Shown: positions 40,082 to 51,387, numbered from the stretch's first letter. The stretch is DNA of 64,000 nt from Pantoea phytobeneficialis (GCF_009728735.1 NZ_CP024636.1:2371720-2435719); one strand, 5' to 3'. Numbers and translations: made by a program. Notes: generated from the letters alone by a model not told the origin.

Positions 40082-41788
40082 TTACCCTTCCCGCTTCACC
40101 TCATCGCGCAACTCACGACGTAAAATCTTGCCGACATTAGTCTTAGGCAACTCGTCGCGAAACTCGATAATCTTCGGCACCTTGTAGCCGGTTAGCTGAC
40201 GGCGACAGTGATCCAGCACTTCTTCTTTGGTTAAGGTGGGATCTTTCTTCACGATACACACTTTCACCGCTTCACCGGAAAGATCGCTCGGTACGCCAAT
40301 CGCGGCGGCCTCTCGCACTTTCTCATGCTGCATCAGCACATCTTCGATCTCATTAGGATACACGTTAAAGCCCGACACCAGAATCATGTCTTTTTTGCGA
40401 TCGACGATGCGGATAAAGCCTTCGCTGTCCACGGTAACAATATCACCGGTATGCAGCCAGCCATTTTTTAGCACTTCTTCGGTAGCTTCCGGGCGTTGCC
40501 AGTAACCGACCATCACTTGCGGGCCGCGTACGCAAAGCTCTCCCGGCTCACCCGGCAGGACATCATGTTCATCTTCATCGACGATACGCACATCGGTAGA
40601 AGGTACCGGTAAACCGATGCTTCCGGTATGGCAGGTGATGTCATAAGGATTCACCGACACCAACGGTGAACACTCGGTCAAACCGTAGCCTTCCAGCAGA
40701 TAGTGGCCGGTCAGTTTCTCCCAGCGTTCAGCCACGGCTTTTTGCACCGCCATACCGCCGCCCGCCGACATCCGCAGGGTGGAGAAATCCAGCTTATTAA
40801 AGTTGGCATCGTTGAGCAGCGCGTTGAACAGGGTATTCACACCGGTAATCGCGGTGAACGGGAACTTAGCCAGCTCCCTGACAAAACCCGGGATGTCGCG
40901 CGGATTGGTGATCAACAGGTTCTGGCCGCCCAGATCGAGGAACAGCAGACAGTTAACCGTCAGAGCAAAAATATGGTACAGCGGCAAGGCGGTGACCACG
41001 CACTCCTGTCCCGGACGCAGCAGCTTGCCATAGGTGGCTTTCGCCTGTTCGAGGTTGGCCTGCATATTGCCGTGCGTCAGCATTGCGCCTTTCGCTACCC
41101 CGGTGGTACCACCGGTATATTGCAGAAACGCCAGGTCATCATTGGTCACATCAGGGCGTTGATAAGTCAGTTGCTCCCCCTGCTGCAACGCCAGACGAAA
41201 AGAAACGGCACCTGGCAGATGGTATTTCGGCACCAACTTCTTCACATAGCGAACAACAAAATTAACCAGCGTTCCTTTGATGGGGGCCAGTTGATCGCCC
41301 ATGCGCGTTAACATCACATGTTTAACCTGAGTCTCGGCCACGACTTTTTCTAAGGTGTGCGCAAAATTCGAGACGATGACAATCGCACTGGCACCGCTGT
41401 CGTTAAGTTGATGCTTTAACTCGCGTGGTGTGTAGAGTGGGTTAACATTCACTACCACCATGCCTGCACGCAGCACGCCAAACAGCGCCACCGGATATTG
41501 CAGCAGATTAGGCATCATCAGCGCAACCCGGTCACCGGCTTTAAGCTTCAACCCCTGTTGTAACCAGGCAGCGAAAGCACGACTTTGCTGGTCCAGCTGA
41601 CGATAGGTCATCGGTTGACCCATGTTTACGAAAGCGACCTGATCGGCATAACGCGTTGCTGCATGCTCAAATAGATCGATCAAAGAGGTATAACGGTCCG
41701 CAGTAATTTCCGCTGGGACATCCGGCGGATAGCGTTTCAGCCAAACCTTAGTCAAAGATTCACCCCGAGATTCTTGTTGCGTAGCCAT
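40082..41788 (-). CDS. fadD: FadD, long-chain acyl-CoA synthetase
   Basis: 568 residues. It activates long-chain fatty acids with ATP and CoA at the inner membrane, coupling uptake by FadL to beta-oxidation, and it supplies the acyl-CoA ligand of FadR. The AMP-binding motif [24 protein letters not shown] and NGWLHTGDI with [18 protein letters not shown] (FACS signature) are intact. The ATG at 41788 has GAGG six bases upstream. The E. coli gene is annotated from a UUG; the equivalent here is the TTG at 41755, behind GGGGTGA, which would give 557 residues. Confidence 0.96.
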   Translation of the reverse strand: MATQQESRGESLTKVWLKRYPPDVPAEITADRYTSLIDLFEHAATRYADQVAFVNMGQPMTYRQLDQQSRAFAAWLQQGLKLKAGDRVALMMPNLLQYPVALFGVLRAGMVVVNVNPLYTPRELKHQLNDSGASAIVIVSNFAHTLEKVVAETQVKHVMLTRMGDQLAPIKGTLVNFVVRYVKKLVPKYHLPGAVSFRLALQQGEQLTYQRPDVTNDDLAFLQYTGGTTGVAKGAMLTHGNMQANLEQAKATYGKLLRPGQECVVTALPLYHIFALTVNCLLFLDLGGQNLLITNPRDIPGFVRELAKFPFTAITGVNTLFNALLNDANFNKLDFSTLRMSAGGGMAVQKAVAERWEKLTGHYLLEGYGLTECSPLVSVNPYDITCHTGSIGLPVPSTDVRIVDEDEHDVLPGEPGELCVRGPQVMVGYWQRPEATEEVLKNGWLHTGDIVTVDSEGFIRIVDRKKDMILVSGFNVYPNEIEDVLMQHEKVREAAAIGVPSDLSGEAVKVCIVKKDPTLTKEEVLDHCRRQLTGYKVPKIIEFRDELPKTNVGKILRRELRDEVKREG

Positions 41789-41907
41789 CGCAGCCTCTGC
41801 CATCAGTGTTGTTAACAATATTTTAACTGATTGTACCAGTTTGCCGGTGTCGACCTGTTCAGGTTGCGAGGCTCATCACTAAATTTCGCGCTTCGTTTGC
41901 GCACTCA

Positions 41908-41943
41908 ATAAAAAGGCCCGTTCGCGTGCGCCGCGATCGGGCC
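41908..41943 (-). terminator. Terminator after the Slp-family gene
   Basis: On the - strand GGCCCGATCGCG / CGCGAACGGGCC (two mispaired bases; 41943-41915) followed by TTTTTATT. It ends the tsaB-lipoprotein transcript before fadD. Confidence 0.88.
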
Positions 41944-41966
41944 GTAAATAACTGATTAAAAATAAC

Positions 41967-42560
41967 TTATTCAGTCAGGATGGTTTCTACCTGTGCCGGA
42001 CCACTATTGGACATGCCCCAGTAAGGGTTGGGTCCCCAATAGCCTGGATGATGGCGTGTCGGTCCGTAGAAAATCCAGGGATCGATAGGCTGCGGTGGCG
42101 TCATAACCTGCTGCGTTAAATGCCAGCGCTGATAACCTCTTACATCGATAACCACAAAATTATAGCTGGCCTGGCCGATCGTCCCTTTTTCTGTCCCTTT
42201 GATATTGCCCAGCACGGTAACGTACTGGTTTTTCACATCGGTCGGATCAACGAAGCCGTGAATATCGGCAAAAATACGACCGACCGATGCCGAACCAAGA
42301 CGTGGTCGGGCGCTGTCATCCAATGGTTGGGTGGCAATTTCGAGGCGCGTCAGACCATTAAGATTGGTGACGTTTACCACTTTACCGCCGAAGCGCGACT
42401 CCTGGCCGACATAGAGCTGCGGCGCATTCATCACGCGTAATAGATCTTGCTGTGGAAGCTGTGAACTCCCTTTAATGGCATCCGGCACCGAAACACAACC
42501 GCTGATCAACAGCACGCAGGCTAACAGAGCGCCAGACATCCCTTTACGACTCATTGGCAT
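41967..42560 (-). CDS. yeaY: YeaY, Slp-family outer-membrane lipoprotein
   Basis: 197-residue lipoprotein. The signal sequence [20 protein letters not shown] ends in a lipobox with Cys (LISGC). The residue after the Cys is Val, not Asp, so it should be sorted to the outer membrane. The Slp-like body (about 30-170) is followed by a Pro/Trp/Gly-rich tail ([14 protein letters not shown]). In E. coli yeaY is RpoE controlled; its role is unclear. The ATG at 42560 follows AGGAG seven bases upstream. It lies 61 bp after tsaB. Confidence 0.93.
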   Translation of the reverse strand: MPMSRKGMSGALLACVLLISGCVSVPDAIKGSSQLPQQDLLRVMNAPQLYVGQESRFGGKVVNVTNLNGLTRLEIATQPLDDSARPRLGSASVGRIFADIHGFVDPTDVKNQYVTVLGNIKGTEKGTIGQASYNFVVIDVRGYQRWHLTQQVMTPPQPIDPWIFYGPTRHHPGYWGPNPYWGMSNSGPAQVETILTE

Positions 42561-42621
42561 AGCACTTCTCCTGTTATTTCTCAGATTAGACTGAGAGCGT
42601 AGCGATAAGTTGCGCGGTCCC

Positions 42622-43320
42622 TTAACGTCCCGGCAATTTTTTCCATGCCACTTCATTGCGCAGATATACGGGCTCGGCGTGTTCTACCGCTACCGTTTCT
42701 CCCCGTTGCCAGGCCGCAAGCGCCAACGGCAGCATATCTTCAGCAGCAGGTAACTGGACTTCGCTGGCGATCAGATGCGCACCGGGCGTGGTTAACAGCT
42801 GCGGATACGCCTGCCAACCGGTGCCAACCGTGGTCCACTCACCGCTCAGGCTGGCAATACGCGTCTGAGCGGCTTCCGGTGACAGCACGGCTTCGGTTTC
42901 TTCGCCGTGCCACTCGCCGTTCGCATCGCGTTGATACTCCGCCCAATAGACTTCGCCCATGCGTGCATCGATCGCCGCCAGCACACGCGTTGCGCCGCTC
43001 AGTCGCCAGGCGCCTTGCGCCATGGTGGCTAACGAGGAGACGCCAATCATTGGCAGATTCGCCCCCAGCGCCAGCCCCTGGGCGATACCGATGCCGATAC
43101 GCACGCCGGTAAAACTGCCCGGCCCGCGTCCAAACGCCAGCGCATCCAGCGCCGTCAGCTCAAGTTGTTGCGCCTGCAACAACGCCTGTACCAGCGGCAG
43201 AATACGTTGAGTATGGTCACGCGGAGCGATTTCGAAACGGGAATCAAGCTGTTGTTGATTCAGCAGCGCGGCAGAACAGGCTTCTGTCGCCGTGTCCAGG
43301 GCTAAAATTCGGGCGGACAT
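42622..43320 (-). CDS. tsaB: TsaB (YeaZ), tRNA t6A synthesis subunit
   Basis: 232-residue ASKHA-fold protein, partner of TsaD and TsaE in making N6-threonylcarbamoyladenosine at position 37 of ANN-reading tRNAs. The start [20 protein letters not shown] and the segment [20 protein letters not shown] are diagnostic. It is essential in E. coli. Start ATG at 43320 follows GAGGTT. Upstream of it by 53 bp is the helicase gene yoaA on the same strand. Confidence 0.96.
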   Translation of the reverse strand: MSARILALDTATEACSAALLNQQQLDSRFEIAPRDHTQRILPLVQALLQAQQLELTALDALAFGRGPGSFTGVRIGIGIAQGLALGANLPMIGVSSLATMAQGAWRLSGATRVLAAIDARMGEVYWAEYQRDANGEWHGEETEAVLSPEAAQTRIASLSGEWTTVGTGWQAYPQLLTTPGAHLIASEVQLPAAEDMLPLALAAWQRGETVAVEHAEPVYLRNEVAWKKLPGR

Positions 43321-43373
43321 AACAACCTCGGGAGATTCAAAATGGCGCGCATCTTAACACAGGCTGACACAAA

Positions 43374-45284
43374 TTAGTGACTCTCCTGCTCGCGGACAAA
43401 ACGAATGGCGCGGTCAAGATCGCGGGTGCGCGGGGTAGGCGGCAAACTGTTGAGGAACAGCGCGCCATAGGGGCGAGACACCAGGCGCTGATCGCAAATC
43501 ACCAGCACACCACGATCGTCGGTATCACGGATCAGACGGCCTACCCCCTGTTTGAGGGTAATTACCGCATCGGGTAACTGCACATCGTTAAACGGCTCAC
43601 CGCCGCGCAGACGACAATCCTCCATGCGGGCTTTCAACAACGGATCCTCCGGTGAAGTAAACGGCAGTTTATCGATGATCACCAGTGACAACGCATCGCC
43701 CCGCACATCCACGCCTTCCCAGAAGCTGCTGGTTGCCACCAGCAAGGCATTGCCTGCCTCAAGGAATTGTTTCAACAGCTGACCTTTACTGGTTTCGCCC
43801 TGTAGCAGCACCGGTATGGTCATGGAGGCACGAAATTCCGCCGCCAGTTCACGCATCATCATATGCGAGGTACATAAAAAGAAGCAGCGGCCTTTGTTGG
43901 CATCAATCAACGGCTTCATCATCTGTGCCAACCGGCGCGCGCCACCGGGACGATTTGGCTCCGGCAGATGGCGCGGTACGCACAACAGCGCCTGGCGCGC
44001 ATAATCAAACGGGCTGTTGAGGATCAGCGTTTTTGCTTTATCCACACCCAACCGGCTCGAGAAATGGCTCATCTGCTCATTCACCGCCAGGGTAGCAGAG
44101 GTGAAGACCCAGGCTGCTTTGCGATTGTCCATCACTTCGCGGAAACGTTCGGCAACCGAGAGCGGCGTCAGCGCGAGGGTAAAATGACGGCTGGAGCATT
44201 CATACCAATAGCTGAAGCCCGGTTCATCAATGGCACGTAAGCGTTTCAGGCGGGTACGATACAGGGCGGCGCGCTCAAAGGCGGCATCCAGCAATGCAGA
44301 ACGCCCCAGCGATAACTTAATCACGTCGTAACAGAGTTCGAGTGCATCATCCAACAAGGTCAGCATGCGCATCACGTTATTATCGCTCAGCAAGTCGCGC
44401 AGGTTGCCGCGAAAGCCGGGTTCTCCCAATGTCAGGCGGAAATCCTGGGTGCATTGCGCCAGGCGGTCGGCGGATTTCTGCAACTGCTGCACATCACGCA
44501 CTTCAGTACGGTAGGCAATAATGATGTCTTTGACTAAATCGAGGAGTTGGCGGCTGGAGAGTTGCTGGCCGAAATATTGGCTGGCGATATCCGGCAGCTG
44601 ATGGGCTTCATCGAAAATCATCACATCGGCCTCGGGAATCAGTTCCCCAAAGCCCCCTTCTTTTACCACCAGATCAGCGAGGAACAAATGGTGATTCACC
44701 ACCACCACATCAGCGTCCATTGCCCGTTTGCGGGCTTTCACCACAAAACAATCTTTGTACAGCGGGCAATCACTGCCCAGACAGTTGTCGTTGGTGCTGG
44801 TGACATAAGGCCACACCGGGCTGTCTTCTGCCACACCGGCACAGCTGCTGATATCGCCATCAATGGTTTCCGATGACCAGCCGCGCAACGTAATCAAATC
44901 GCCCAGCGCCTGGGCGTTGAGATCCCCGCCGCTCTGGGTTTGCTGTTCCATCCGTTCCAGACAGAGATAGTTGGAGCGGCCTTTCAGCAAGGCGGTTTTG
45001 CCTTTGAACTTGAGCGCACGGGCAACGGTGGGTAGATCGCGATTATACAGCTGATCCTGTAACGCTTTGGAACCAGTGGAGATGATCACTTTTTTGTCAG
45101 CACGCAGCGCGGGTGCAAGATAAGCATAGGTTTTACCGGTGCCGGTACCGGCCTCCACCACCAGCTCACCGCCACTTTTTACCGCCTCTGCGACAGCCTG
45201 CGCCATCTCGCGCTGCGCTTCACGCGGTTTAAAGCCGGGAATCGCCTGCGCCAGCGCGCCGTCAGCTGCAAAATCGTCTGCCAC
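43374..45284 (-). CDS. yoaA: YoaA, XPD/DinG-like Fe-S DNA helicase
   Basis: 636-residue superfamily 2 helicase. Walker A VEAGTGTGKTYAY (about residues 42-52) and DEAH box (MIFDEAHQLP) are present, and four cysteines for a 4Fe-4S cluster lie between them (SSCAGVAEDSP, DNCLGSDCPLYKDCF). VGRLIRDTDDRGVLVICDQR is helicase motif VI. In E. coli YoaA binds the HolC (chi) subunit of polymerase III and helps repair stalled forks and tolerate azidothymidine. Start ATG at 45284 opens MADDFAADGALAQAIPGF. It is divergent from yoaB. Confidence 0.95.
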   Translation of the reverse strand: MADDFAADGALAQAIPGFKPREAQREMAQAVAEAVKSGGELVVEAGTGTGKTYAYLAPALRADKKVIISTGSKALQDQLYNRDLPTVARALKFKGKTALLKGRSNYLCLERMEQQTQSGGDLNAQALGDLITLRGWSSETIDGDISSCAGVAEDSPVWPYVTSTNDNCLGSDCPLYKDCFVVKARKRAMDADVVVVNHHLFLADLVVKEGGFGELIPEADVMIFDEAHQLPDIASQYFGQQLSSRQLLDLVKDIIIAYRTEVRDVQQLQKSADRLAQCTQDFRLTLGEPGFRGNLRDLLSDNNVMRMLTLLDDALELCYDVIKLSLGRSALLDAAFERAALYRTRLKRLRAIDEPGFSYWYECSSRHFTLALTPLSVAERFREVMDNRKAAWVFTSATLAVNEQMSHFSSRLGVDKAKTLILNSPFDYARQALLCVPRHLPEPNRPGGARRLAQMMKPLIDANKGRCFFLCTSHMMMRELAAEFRASMTIPVLLQGETSKGQLLKQFLEAGNALLVATSSFWEGVDVRGDALSLVIIDKLPFTSPEDPLLKARMEDCRLRGGEPFNDVQLPDAVITLKQGVGRLIRDTDDRGVLVICDQRLVSRPYGALFLNSLPPTPRTRDLDRAIRFVREQESH

Positions 45285-45409
45285 ACATCCTCACCGAAAA
45301 TTCAAAAAAGTACTGTAATTATGTCAGGATTCTATTCATGCGACCACAACAGATGACAACCTGGCTGCGGTTATGGCAGGCTAGCGCTGCGATAAATAAG
45401 GAGAAAATC

Positions 45410-45754
45410 ATGACCATTACGCGTATTGATCCAGAACACCGTATGTCGGAAGCTGTTATTCATAACCAGACGGTGTACTACACCAGCGTGCCAGAGAATC
45501 TTGATGAGGATGCAGAGGCACAAACCGCCAACGCGCTGGCCGTGATCGACGCCATTCTGACCCGTGTAGGTTCAGACAAAAGCAAAATTCTCGACGCGAC
45601 TATTTTCCTCGTCGATAAAGCTGATTTCCCGGCGATGAACCGCGCCTGGGATGCCTGGGTGTCACCGGGCAATGCACCGGTGCGTTGCACCGTGCAGGCC
45701 GGTTTGATGAATCCGAAATATAAAGTCGAAATTAAGATCATCGCCGCCTTGTAA
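45410..45754 (+). CDS. yoaB: YoaB, RidA-family protein
   Basis: 114-residue trimeric RidA/YjgF-like protein; members deaminate reactive enamines from PLP enzymes. The key arginine that binds the substrate carboxylate is in APVRCTVQAGL, so activity is plausible. The ATG at 45410 is preceded by AAGGAGAAA; an in-frame ATG at 45338 is longer than known homologues and unsupported. It is divergent from yoaA and convergent with yoaH, as in E. coli. Confidence 0.93.
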   Translation: MTITRIDPEHRMSEAVIHNQTVYYTSVPENLDEDAEAQTANALAVIDAILTRVGSDKSKILDATIFLVDKADFPAMNRAWDAWVSPGNAPVRCTVQAGLMNPKYKVEIKIIAAL

Positions 45755-45767
45755 ACTGATTCGGGCG

Positions 45768-45953
45768 TCAGACGTCCTCTTCGTCGTCTTCAAAGCGCGC
45801 CCGAATTTGTTCTCCCTGATGACTCTGACGAATTTCATGCGCGACCTGCGCAATCGCCTGGCCGCTGGCCATACCCCCTGCCATCAGTTCCTGAATACGT
45901 TCAACCGCCTGCTGCTGCTGTTCGTGAGATAATGCCGGAAGACCTGTAAACAT
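45768..45953 (-). CDS. yoaH: YoaH family small protein (UPF0181)
   Basis: 61-residue acidic protein close to E. coli YoaH (59 residues). It starts [20 protein letters not shown] and contains the glycine-alanine turn [12 protein letters not shown] between two helices, then an acidic tail EDDEEDV. Function unknown. The ATG at 45953 follows GGAGCGAG; the longer frame from 46016 overlaps the divergent pabB control region and is rejected. Confidence 0.93.
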   Translation of the reverse strand: MFTGLPALSHEQQQQAVERIQELMAGGMASGQAIAQVAHEIRQSHQGEQIRARFEDDEEDV

Positions 45954-46064
45954 GACTCGCTCCTGGGAAAAAGGGGACGCATTATTCCATGCGGAACAAA
46001 CAGGTGCCAGCAACAAAAAAATGTGTCAGGCTTAGGTCTTTGTTGCTGTTATCTGATTTGTCTC

Positions 46065-47423
46065 ATGATCGTAAAAACCCTCGCTCTCAATTATACGCCG
46101 GATACGCTGACGCACCTGTTTTCCACCCTTGCTCATCAGCCCTGGGCAATGCTGTTGACGTCGGGCCAGGCCGATCATGCTGATAACCGCTTTGATATTA
46201 TGACCGCCGATCCGCGTGTAACCCTGGTGACCCGGGGTGACGTAACGGAAATCGTTCAGCAAGACCATATCCAGACCAGCCCGAATGATCCGCTGACGCT
46301 ACTCCAGCAGCAGTGCGATGCACTCGGAGTTCAGCCCGCTTTTAATCCTGACCTGCCTTTTCAGGGCGGCGCGCTGGGATTATTTGGTTATGACCTGGGG
46401 CGTCGTTTCGAAACCTTACCTCAGCTGGCGAAGTCCGATCTCATTACCCCGGATATGGCGGTCGGCATTTATGACTGGGCGTTAATCGCTGACCATCAAT
46501 TATGTCGCCTGACGCTGGTGTCACTGGATGATGCCGACGCGCGCTGGCAATGGCTGCAAGCGCAAAACGCCCCCGCTCAACAACCCTTTGCGCTAACCAG
46601 TGACTGGCAATCCAATCTGAGTTACGACGACTACGCCCAACGTTTTGCCGCTGTGCAGGCCTATATTCAGGCAGGTGATTGCTACCAGGTTAATCTGGCC
46701 CAGCGCTTTCAGGCCAGCTATCGCGGTGATGAGTGGCAGGCTTTTCAGCATCTGAATGCGGCCAATCGCGCTCCCTTCAGCGCCTTTCTCCGGCTGCCGC
46801 ACAGCGTGATTCTCAGCTTGTCACCGGAACGCTTTCTTTCCCTGCATCAGCAGGAAATTGAAACCCGGCCAATCAAAGGCACGCGCCCACGCCTGGCCGA
46901 TCCTCACGCCGACCGTCAGCAGGCAGAAGAGCTGGCGCATGCCGAGAAAGATCGCGCAGAAAATTTGATGATTGTCGATCTGCTGCGCAATGATATCGGG
47001 CGCGTTGCCGAACCTGGCAGCGTCAGCGTACCTGAGTTATTTGTCGTCGAACCGTTCCCGGCGGTGCATCATCTGGTGAGTACCGTGCGAGCAAGGCTGC
47101 CCGCGCAGCTTGCCGCCACTGATCTGCTGCGTGCCTGTTTTCCCGGGGGCTCCATTACCGGCGCGCCGAAGATCCGCGCCATGGAGATCATTGAGGAGCT
47201 GGAACCACATCGCCGCAATGCCTGGTGCGGGAGCATCGGTTATATCAGCCTGTGTGGCCGCATGGATACCAGCATCACCATCCGCACACTTGTCGCCGAA
47301 AACCAGCAGTTATACTGCGCAGCGGGCGGTGGGCTGGTGGCCGACAGTGACGTCACCGCTGAATATCAGGAGACGTTGCATAAAGTGAATCGTATTCTTC
47401 CCAGCCTGCGAGAACTGGCCTGA
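46065..47423 (+). CDS. pabB: PabB, aminodeoxychorismate synthase component I
   Basis: 452-residue enzyme that, with the glutaminase PabA, converts chorismate and ammonia to 4-amino-4-deoxychorismate for folate synthesis. It belongs to the anthranilate synthase I family. Residues [29 protein letters not shown], the active-site lysine in [27 protein letters not shown] and [17 protein letters not shown] are all present. ATG at 46065 is chosen by length and alignment; no good ribosome site precedes it. Its stop is 1 bp before the nudL start, so the two are coupled. Confidence 0.95.
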   Translation: MIVKTLALNYTPDTLTHLFSTLAHQPWAMLLTSGQADHADNRFDIMTADPRVTLVTRGDVTEIVQQDHIQTSPNDPLTLLQQQCDALGVQPAFNPDLPFQGGALGLFGYDLGRRFETLPQLAKSDLITPDMAVGIYDWALIADHQLCRLTLVSLDDADARWQWLQAQNAPAQQPFALTSDWQSNLSYDDYAQRFAAVQAYIQAGDCYQVNLAQRFQASYRGDEWQAFQHLNAANRAPFSAFLRLPHSVILSLSPERFLSLHQQEIETRPIKGTRPRLADPHADRQQAEELAHAEKDRAENLMIVDLLRNDIGRVAEPGSVSVPELFVVEPFPAVHHLVSTVRARLPAQLAATDLLRACFPGGSITGAPKIRAMEIIEELEPHRRNAWCGSIGYISLCGRMDTSITIRTLVAENQQLYCAAGGGLVADSDVTAEYQETLHKVNRILPSLRELA

Positions 47424-47424
47424 A

Positions 47425-48003
47425 ATGAACAGCGACCTGACTCTGGATCAATTCCTCAGCCGTTTTATGTTGCAACCGCCGGTGACACTGGCGAAAACGC
47501 CTGTTAATGGCCGGCGCGCTGCGGTGCTGGTGCCTGTTATTAACGATACAGAACCCGGGTTATTGCTGACGCGCCGTTCCAGTCGGCTCCGAAAACATGC
47601 CGGTCAGGTGGCTTTTCCTGGTGGGATGCAGGATGCCAGCGATGACTCGCTGATCTTTACCGCCCTGCGTGAGGCGCAGGAGGAAGTAGGTATCCAGCCT
47701 GATCAGGTGCAGGTGGTTGGCGTGCTGCCCGCAGTAACCAGCAGCACCGGTTTTGCCGTCACGCCGGTGGTCGGCATCATTCCCGCCGGGTTGCCTCTGG
47801 CGATTAATCCCGATGAGGTCGAAAGCGCCTTTTCCATGCCGCTGGCGGAAGCCTTGCGCCTTAGTCGCTACAGCGGTCTGACGCTACGTCGCGGCCAGCG
47901 TCAGCATCAGGTGTGGCTCTCATGGTATGAAGATTATTTTATCTGGGGCATGACCGCAGGCATTATCCGTGCGCTCGGTCAGCAAATTGCCCTGCCTGGT
48001 TGA
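47425..48003 (+). CDS. nudL: NudL (YeaB), Nudix CoA pyrophosphatase
   Basis: 192-residue Nudix hydrolase of the CoA diphosphatase (PCD1/UPF0035) group. The Nudix helix reads [20 protein letters not shown] followed by EEVGI (residues 66-90), with the metal-binding REAQEE. The UPF0035 signature before it is [20 protein letters not shown]. It may hydrolyse CoA or related diphosphates. It is coupled to pabB by a 1-bp gap and followed by sdaA after 185 bp, the order of E. coli. Confidence 0.94.
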   Translation: MNSDLTLDQFLSRFMLQPPVTLAKTPVNGRRAAVLVPVINDTEPGLLLTRRSSRLRKHAGQVAFPGGMQDASDDSLIFTALREAQEEVGIQPDQVQVVGVLPAVTSSTGFAVTPVVGIIPAGLPLAINPDEVESAFSMPLAEALRLSRYSGLTLRRGQRQHQVWLSWYEDYFIWGMTAGIIRALGQQIALPG

Positions 48004-48188
48004 TGTACCCCTCGCTTGCCATTTCTTCCTGCACCGGTTTTGCCTCCTGCAATGGATAACTATTTCTGTGCTGTATAATTAGTTTATTTCATGCGAAAAG
48101 CTGCTCGTGTCTGCGCGCGTGCGATTACTATTAGCCGCATAAAACGGCCTGAGCCGTACAAAAATAAGCTTTGTGAGGAGTGTCACCG

Positions 48189-49553
48189 GTGATTAGTGTT
48201 TTTGACATGTTTAAAGTGGGCATCGGCCCTTCCAGTTCGCATACTGTCGGCCCAATGAAAGCGGGCAAACAGTTTGTTGATCTGCTGGCCGAACAGGGTA
48301 AGTTGCAGGACGTCACGCGTGTTGCGGTGGACGTTTACGGCTCTCTGTCGCTCACGGGTAAAGGTCACCACACTGACATCGCGATCATTATGGGTCTGGC
48401 CGGTGCCGCTCCGGATACCGTTGATATCGACAGCATTCCCGCTTTTATTCAGGATGTCGAACAACGCGAACGCCTGCTGCTGGCCAACGGTGCCCATGAA
48501 GTTGATTTCCCCCGCGAAGGCGGCATGGTGTTCCGTAGCGAAAACCTGTCGTTGCATGAAAATGGCCTGACACTGTTCGCTTTCGCTGGCGACCTGCTGA
48601 TTCTGAGCAAAACCTATTACTCCATTGGCGGTGGCTTTATCGTTGATGAAGAGCATTTTGGTCAGTCCGTGCTGGACCAAGTCTCCGTGCCGTTCCCGTT
48701 CGATTCTGCTAAAGAGTTGCTTGCTCACTGTCGGCAGAGCGGCCTGTCACTGTCTGGCCTGGTGCTGAAGAACGAACTGGCGCTGCACAGCCGCGATGAA
48801 ATTCATAGCTACTTCGCTAACATCTGGCAGACCATGCAGGCGTGTATCGATCGTGGGCTGAATACTGAAGGCGTGCTGCCGGGGCCACTGCGGGTGCCGC
48901 GCCGTGCGGCTTCGCTGCGCCGTTTGCTGGTCTCCTCCACCAAGCATTCTAATGATCCAATGAACGTGATTGACTGGGTCAATATGTTTGCGCTGGCAGT
49001 CAATGAAGAGAATGCCGCAGGTGGCCGCGTCGTCACCGCCCCGACCAACGGTGCCTGTGGCATCGTTCCAGCGGTGCTGGCGTATTACGATCACTTTATT
49101 GAAAGCGTGACGCCTGACATTTATATCCGTTATTTCCTCGCCTCCGGGGCCATTGGCATTCTGTATAAAATGAATGCCTCCATTTCCGGTGCTGAAGTGG
49201 GATGCCAGGGAGAAGTGGGTGTGGCCTGTTCGATGGCGGCCGCCGGCCTGGCGGAGTTGCTGGGCGCCAGCCCGGAACAGGTGTGTGTCGCTGCTGAAAT
49301 TGGTATGGAACACAACCTTGGACTGACCTGCGATCCGGTCGCAGGTCAGGTGCAGGTCCCTTGCATTGAACGTAATGCCATTGCCTCGGTAAAAGCCATC
49401 AATGCGGCACGCATGGCGCTTCGTCGTACCAGCGAACCGCGCGTCTCACTGGATAAAGTCATTGAGACGATGTATGAGACCGGTAAAGATATGAATGCAA
49501 AATATCGTGAAACCTCGCGCGGTGGCCTTGCTATCAAGGTTCAGTGCGACTAA
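48189..49553 (+). CDS. sdaA: SdaA, L-serine deaminase I
   Basis: 454-residue iron-sulfur enzyme converting L-serine to pyruvate and ammonia. An N-terminal beta domain begins [20 protein letters not shown], and the C-terminal alpha domain carries three cluster cysteines: [10 protein letters not shown] (first), TCDPVAG and [11 protein letters not shown]; the fourth ligand is the C-terminal Cys in KVQCD. The GTG at 48189 with GAGGAG eight bases upstream gives the exact E. coli length; an in-frame start at 48180 is unlikely. It has its own promoter region and terminator. Confidence 0.97.
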   Translation: MISVFDMFKVGIGPSSSHTVGPMKAGKQFVDLLAEQGKLQDVTRVAVDVYGSLSLTGKGHHTDIAIIMGLAGAAPDTVDIDSIPAFIQDVEQRERLLLANGAHEVDFPREGGMVFRSENLSLHENGLTLFAFAGDLLILSKTYYSIGGGFIVDEEHFGQSVLDQVSVPFPFDSAKELLAHCRQSGLSLSGLVLKNELALHSRDEIHSYFANIWQTMQACIDRGLNTEGVLPGPLRVPRRAASLRRLLVSSTKHSNDPMNVIDWVNMFALAVNEENAAGGRVVTAPTNGACGIVPAVLAYYDHFIESVTPDIYIRYFLASGAIGILYKMNASISGAEVGCQGEVGVACSMAAAGLAELLGASPEQVCVAAEIGMEHNLGLTCDPVAGQVQVPCIERNAIASVKAINAARMALRRTSEPRVSLDKVIETMYETGKDMNAKYRETSRGGLAIKVQCD

Positions 49554-49658
49554 CTCCCCCATGCAGTTGCTTTCTTCGGTGAGCAAAAAAACACCGATTG
49601 AACAATTTTATGCAACTGCTGCTACCTCCATCATGCTAAACCAGATAGAGTGATTTAC

Positions 49659-49688
49659 GCGCGGCCCTCCCTGGCCGCGCTGCTTTTT
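49659..49688 (+). terminator. Terminator after sdaA
   Basis: GCGCGGCC (49659-49666) / GGCCGCGC (49673-49680) with a 6-nt loop, then TGCTTTTT. Confidence 0.88.
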
Positions 49689-49791
49689 CAGTACCGCTTT
49701 TTTTCCAGAGCCGTGCTAAACCTGGCCGCCGCTATGCCGATAACCCAGAAGTTCTTTGGCTTTATTCTTAGTCTTTGCAAGGTGGTTACTG

Positions 49792-51354
49792 ATGCTCATA
49801 GCCCAGCAATTTGTTGGTCAATTTCGCCGTAAGCGATTGCTTATTGCGTTAGTGATCGCCGCGCTGGTTTTAATTCTTACGCTGACTTTTCGCTACATTG
49901 AAGAGAAGTCACGTATTGAGCAACAGTCTCTGGATTTTGCCTCTCGCGCCATTGAACGTTTTGATCGCATGTTTTCGCCGCTGGATGTCTCTGCCAATAA
50001 CACCCTTGGCCTGGTCGGCGTGCCCTGCCCGCAAGTCCGTTTTCCGCTCATTGAAAAAATCGCCGCGCTGCAAACCGTCAGATCGATTCTGCTGGTTGAG
50101 AACGACACGCTTTACTGCTCCAGTATTTACGGCCCGCAAAATATCTCCTTCAGCCAGACTTACCCGGAACTGGCGATTAATAATGAACGCATGATGCTTA
50201 CCACCGACGATTACCTGTTAAAAGGTTCTCCGGTATTGCTGCTGTGGACGCCTAAATCGCTGGATAATCGCGATGGTTTATTACAGGTCATTAATATCGA
50301 GTTAATGACCAATTATTTGCTTGAACCGCAGCTGCCGTGGGTGGAACGGGCAATTTTTAACGTGGGTGGACAAAGCCTGGAATATGGCAATCCGCTGATT
50401 GAACCGACGGTGCCCTCAGAAGATGAAGTCGCCTACGATCAGGCATCACTACGTTATCCCTACACCATTACGTTGTACGGTCCGTCACCGGCACGCCTGG
50501 CGCTGAGCACCCTGCCGTCTCAGTTGCCACTGGCGGTGCTGCTTAGCCTGCTGATGGGCTACATCGTCTGGCTGGCGACCGCCAACCGCATGAGCCTGAA
50601 CTGGCAAATCAGTTATGGCATCACCGCAAATGAATTTATGGTTTATTGTCAGCCGCTGATTAACGCCAAAAGTGGCGAATGCGACGGTATCGAGCTGCTG
50701 TTACGCTGGCACAATCCCCGTCAGGGATGGATCGCTCCGGACGTGTTTATTCCGCTGGCCGAACGGCAAAATCTGATCGCACCACTCACCCGTTTTGTGA
50801 TTGCTAAAGTGGTAGATGAACTACCGAATCTGCCGCACTGCTCTTCTTTCCATATTGCGATTAACGTTGCCGCCAGCCATTTTCACGATCGGGTGATTGT
50901 TGAGGACCTGCAACGAATCTGGTGGCCAGCCAACCCGTTACCGAAACTGGTGGTCGAGTTGACCGAACGCGATGCGCTGCCGGTGATTGATCAGGCGGTA
51001 GTTGCCCAGTTGCATGAGATTGGCGTCCGTCTGGCGATTGACGACTTCGGGACCGGGCACAGTTCGCTTGCCTATCTGAAAGATCTCAAACCCGATGTGC
51101 TGAAAATCGATAAGATTTTTACCGCCGCTATTGGCACCGATGCCATTAACGCCACCGTTACCGATATGGTGATTTCACTGGCGCAACGCCTGAACATCGC
51201 GTTGGTGGCGGAGGGAGTGGAGACTGCCGAACAGGCGCATTATCTGCGCGAACGTGGTGTCGACCATTTGCAGGGGTATTTCTATGCGCGTCCGATGCCG
51301 ATTGAAGACTTCCCGGCCTGGCTGGAACAGCATCAGGCGCAGCTCAGCGCGTAA
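49792..51354 (+). CDS. pdeD: PdeD (YoaD), CSS-motif EAL phosphodiesterase
   Basis: 520-residue inner-membrane c-di-GMP phosphodiesterase. A first membrane helix lies at about 14-33 and a second near 243-263; between them is a periplasmic CSS sensor with the motif TLYCSSIYG, whose cysteine redox state (through DsbA/DsbB) controls such proteins. The cytoplasmic EAL domain (about 275-515) has GIELLLRW at the EAL position, NVAASHF, ELTERD, IDDFGTGHSSLAYL, KIDKIF and EGVET, so it looks catalytic. The start at 49792 has GGTGG six bases upstream; an earlier in-frame ATG at 49756 adds 12 residues. Confidence 0.94.
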   Translation: MLIAQQFVGQFRRKRLLIALVIAALVLILTLTFRYIEEKSRIEQQSLDFASRAIERFDRMFSPLDVSANNTLGLVGVPCPQVRFPLIEKIAALQTVRSILLVENDTLYCSSIYGPQNISFSQTYPELAINNERMMLTTDDYLLKGSPVLLLWTPKSLDNRDGLLQVINIELMTNYLLEPQLPWVERAIFNVGGQSLEYGNPLIEPTVPSEDEVAYDQASLRYPYTITLYGPSPARLALSTLPSQLPLAVLLSLLMGYIVWLATANRMSLNWQISYGITANEFMVYCQPLINAKSGECDGIELLLRWHNPRQGWIAPDVFIPLAERQNLIAPLTRFVIAKVVDELPNLPHCSSFHIAINVAASHFHDRVIVEDLQRIWWPANPLPKLVVELTERDALPVIDQAVVAQLHEIGVRLAIDDFGTGHSSLAYLKDLKPDVLKIDKIFTAAIGTDAINATVTDMVISLAQRLNIALVAEGVETAEQAHYLRERGVDHLQGYFYARPMPIEDFPAWLEQHQAQLSA

Positions 51355-51356
51355 TA

Positions 51357-51378
51357 GCGCGATAAATCGCGCCGCTAC
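51357..51378. repeat. Palindromic intergenic repeat, single arm (copy 2)
   Basis: GCGCGATAAATCGCGCCGCTAC begins three bases after the pdeD stop. Its first 19 bases equal the right arm of the element at 4901-4958; its partner arm is missing or was lost. Confidence 0.65.
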
Positions 51379-51387
51379 AACTGAATG

